Virus record (IMG/VR): IMGVR_UViG_3300034072_002194
Coordinates: 1-38,604 of that record
Source: a virus
Direction: 5' to 3' (one strand)
Length of the DNA: 38,604 nt
This document shows, one piece after another, positions 37,972-38,604 of this stretch; the first letter of the stretch is position 1; the number at the start of each line of letters is the position of its first letter. The position numbers were made by a program, and so were the translations under genes. The notes under the pieces are model-generated. The model did not search any database. It was not told where the DNA came from and saw only the letters and a list, made by a program, of their open reading frames with translations.

Positions 37972-38604
37972 ATGGCAGGAAACGACGACATGGCGAACAA
38001 CGGCAACATCGAGCGCAGCTATACCGATGCTGTCACTGCGCAGCTCGGTGAGCGTGTCACCAATCTTGGCCGCCGGCAGAGCGATCTCGAAACCGAGATG
38101 CGCGCCGGGTTTAAGCAGGTTGAGAATGGCATGTCCGCCATTGCCAACGAGATGCGCACCTCTATTTCAGCGCTATCTTCCAACCTGTCGGAGCGCAATA
38201 AGCCTCAGTGGCAGGCAATCGGCGTTGCCATTACTTTCTGCACCGTCATCGGCGGGTTGGCTTATTGGCCAATCAATTCCTCCACGTCGCGACTTGAAAA
38301 CGCAGTCCTTGCCCTGTCGGAAAAGATTGTGACGCGGCAAGAGATGGAATACCGGCAGGCCCGTGGAGCTGAAGACCGTAATCGCATGGAGATTTCCATC
38401 AAAGATGTTCGCGAGGCCCAGGTGCCGCGTGCCGAGCTCGAAAGGGTATGGACAAGCCAAGCAAACATCCATTCTGATCAGCAGCGGCAGATTGATGAAC
38501 TGAAACAAGATCAGACGAGCGTATACGGCGCCAGAGATGTGATCCTAGACCTTCGCCAGCGAGTAGACCGCATTGAGCGGGAGAAGGCCTCGCCGGGCAG
38601 CTGA
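37972..38604 (+). CDS. Coiled-coil membrane protein, last lysis-region gene
   Basis: 210 residues. N-terminal 80 are coiled-coil (TAQLGERVTNLGRRQSDLETEMRAGFKQVENGMSAIANEMRTSISAL), then one membrane span at about 82-100 (AIGVAITFCTVIGGLAYWPI), then a long coiled-coil half (AVLALSEKIVTRQEMEYRQ, REAQVPRAELERVWTSQANIHSDQQRQIDELKQ). It could be an i-spanin-like or membrane-anchored lysis regulator; no family match is certain. ATG 37972 or the in-frame ATG 37990 (with AGGAAA) may be the start. It ends on the last base of the window, so its downstream neighbour is unknown. Confidence 0.7.
   Translation: MAGNDDMANNGNIERSYTDAVTAQLGERVTNLGRRQSDLETEMRAGFKQVENGMSAIANEMRTSISALSSNLSERNKPQWQAIGVAITFCTVIGGLAYWPINSSTSRLENAVLALSEKIVTRQEMEYRQARGAEDRNRMEISIKDVREAQVPRAELERVWTSQANIHSDQQRQIDELKQDQTSVYGARDVILDLRQRVDRIEREKASPGS

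Larger units (their letters stand above)
2500..38604. mobile_element. Lambda-head/Mu-tail temperate prophage (right end outside window)
   Basis: A continuous phage genome: leftward early operon (2598-8531), repressor/cro switch (8500-10004), rightward early/replication operon (10022-16375) and a late operon (16740-38604) in the order packaging, head, tail, fibre, lysis. Head genes are lambda-type (GpA terminase, gpW, gpB portal) and tail genes are Mu-type contractile (gp38 to gp48 equivalents), so it is a myovirus-like mosaic. All structural frames look intact. The left boundary is approximate; the right boundary and recombinase are not in the window. Confidence 0.92.

Overview
The window looks like a Rhizobiaceae chromosome (Agrobacterium/Rhizobium-type alphaproteobacterium) carrying most of a temperate contractile-tailed prophage. 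The host assignment rests on a GC-rich sequence, a DUF982 protein, a DUF2934 protein with a Lys/Ala-rich tail, and a GapR-family protein; no species marker is present. Nothing here was checked by database search: family names come from motif recognition.

Host part, 1 to about 2400: a DUF982 protein, an Ogt-type alkyl-DNA repair protein, an exported putative cysteine/histidine cell-wall hydrolase read from a TTG start, a short acidic protein on the minus strand, and a DUF2934 protein. Two clear intrinsic terminators separate these units. The host-phage junction should lie in the 214 bases after 2383; no integrase, transposase or tRNA is visible there.

Leftward early operon, 8531 down to 2598 (minus strand): about 15 small, tightly packed genes, mostly joined by ATGA or TAATG overlaps. 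Recognisable products are a sliding clamp (DnaN-like), a DUF5131 (phage Gp37/Gp68) protein and an HNH endonuclease. Two near-identical 49-base hairpin leaders precede consecutive genes, and a conserved translation-start block recurs at three.

Switch region, 8500 to 10004: a LexA/CI-type S24 repressor (minus) faces a Cro-like gene (plus). The 11-base palindrome GCGATWATCGC lies inside the -35/-10 spacer of both the leftward early promoter and the cro promoter, which suggests how one repressor silences both arms. The cro transcript may be leaderless.

Rightward early operon, 10022 to 16375: it begins with a phage-borne tRNA that has anticodon CAT and a C1xA72 mismatch, the hallmark of initiator tRNA. 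Then come small DNA-binding-type proteins, a GapR homologue, a ParB-like/MT-A70 fusion, a PAPS-reductase-family PP-loop protein, a helix-turn-helix replication-type protein with internal iteron-like repeats, and a NusG paralogue. A structured, non-coding 364 bases with a terminator follows, probably the early/late control and cos region.

Late operon, 16740 to 38604: lambda-type head genes (small and large terminase, gpW joiner, gpB portal, a ClpP-like protease fused to the major capsid protein, DUF2190), then Mu-type contractile tail genes (sheath, tube, a tail-assembly chaperone with a -1 frameshift site, tape measure, gpN split in two, gp44 to gp48 equivalents), fibre and fibre-assembly genes, and lysis genes (amidase, lipoprotein, holin-like, coiled-coil membrane protein). 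The last gene ends on the final base, so the right end of the prophage and any integrase lie outside the window.
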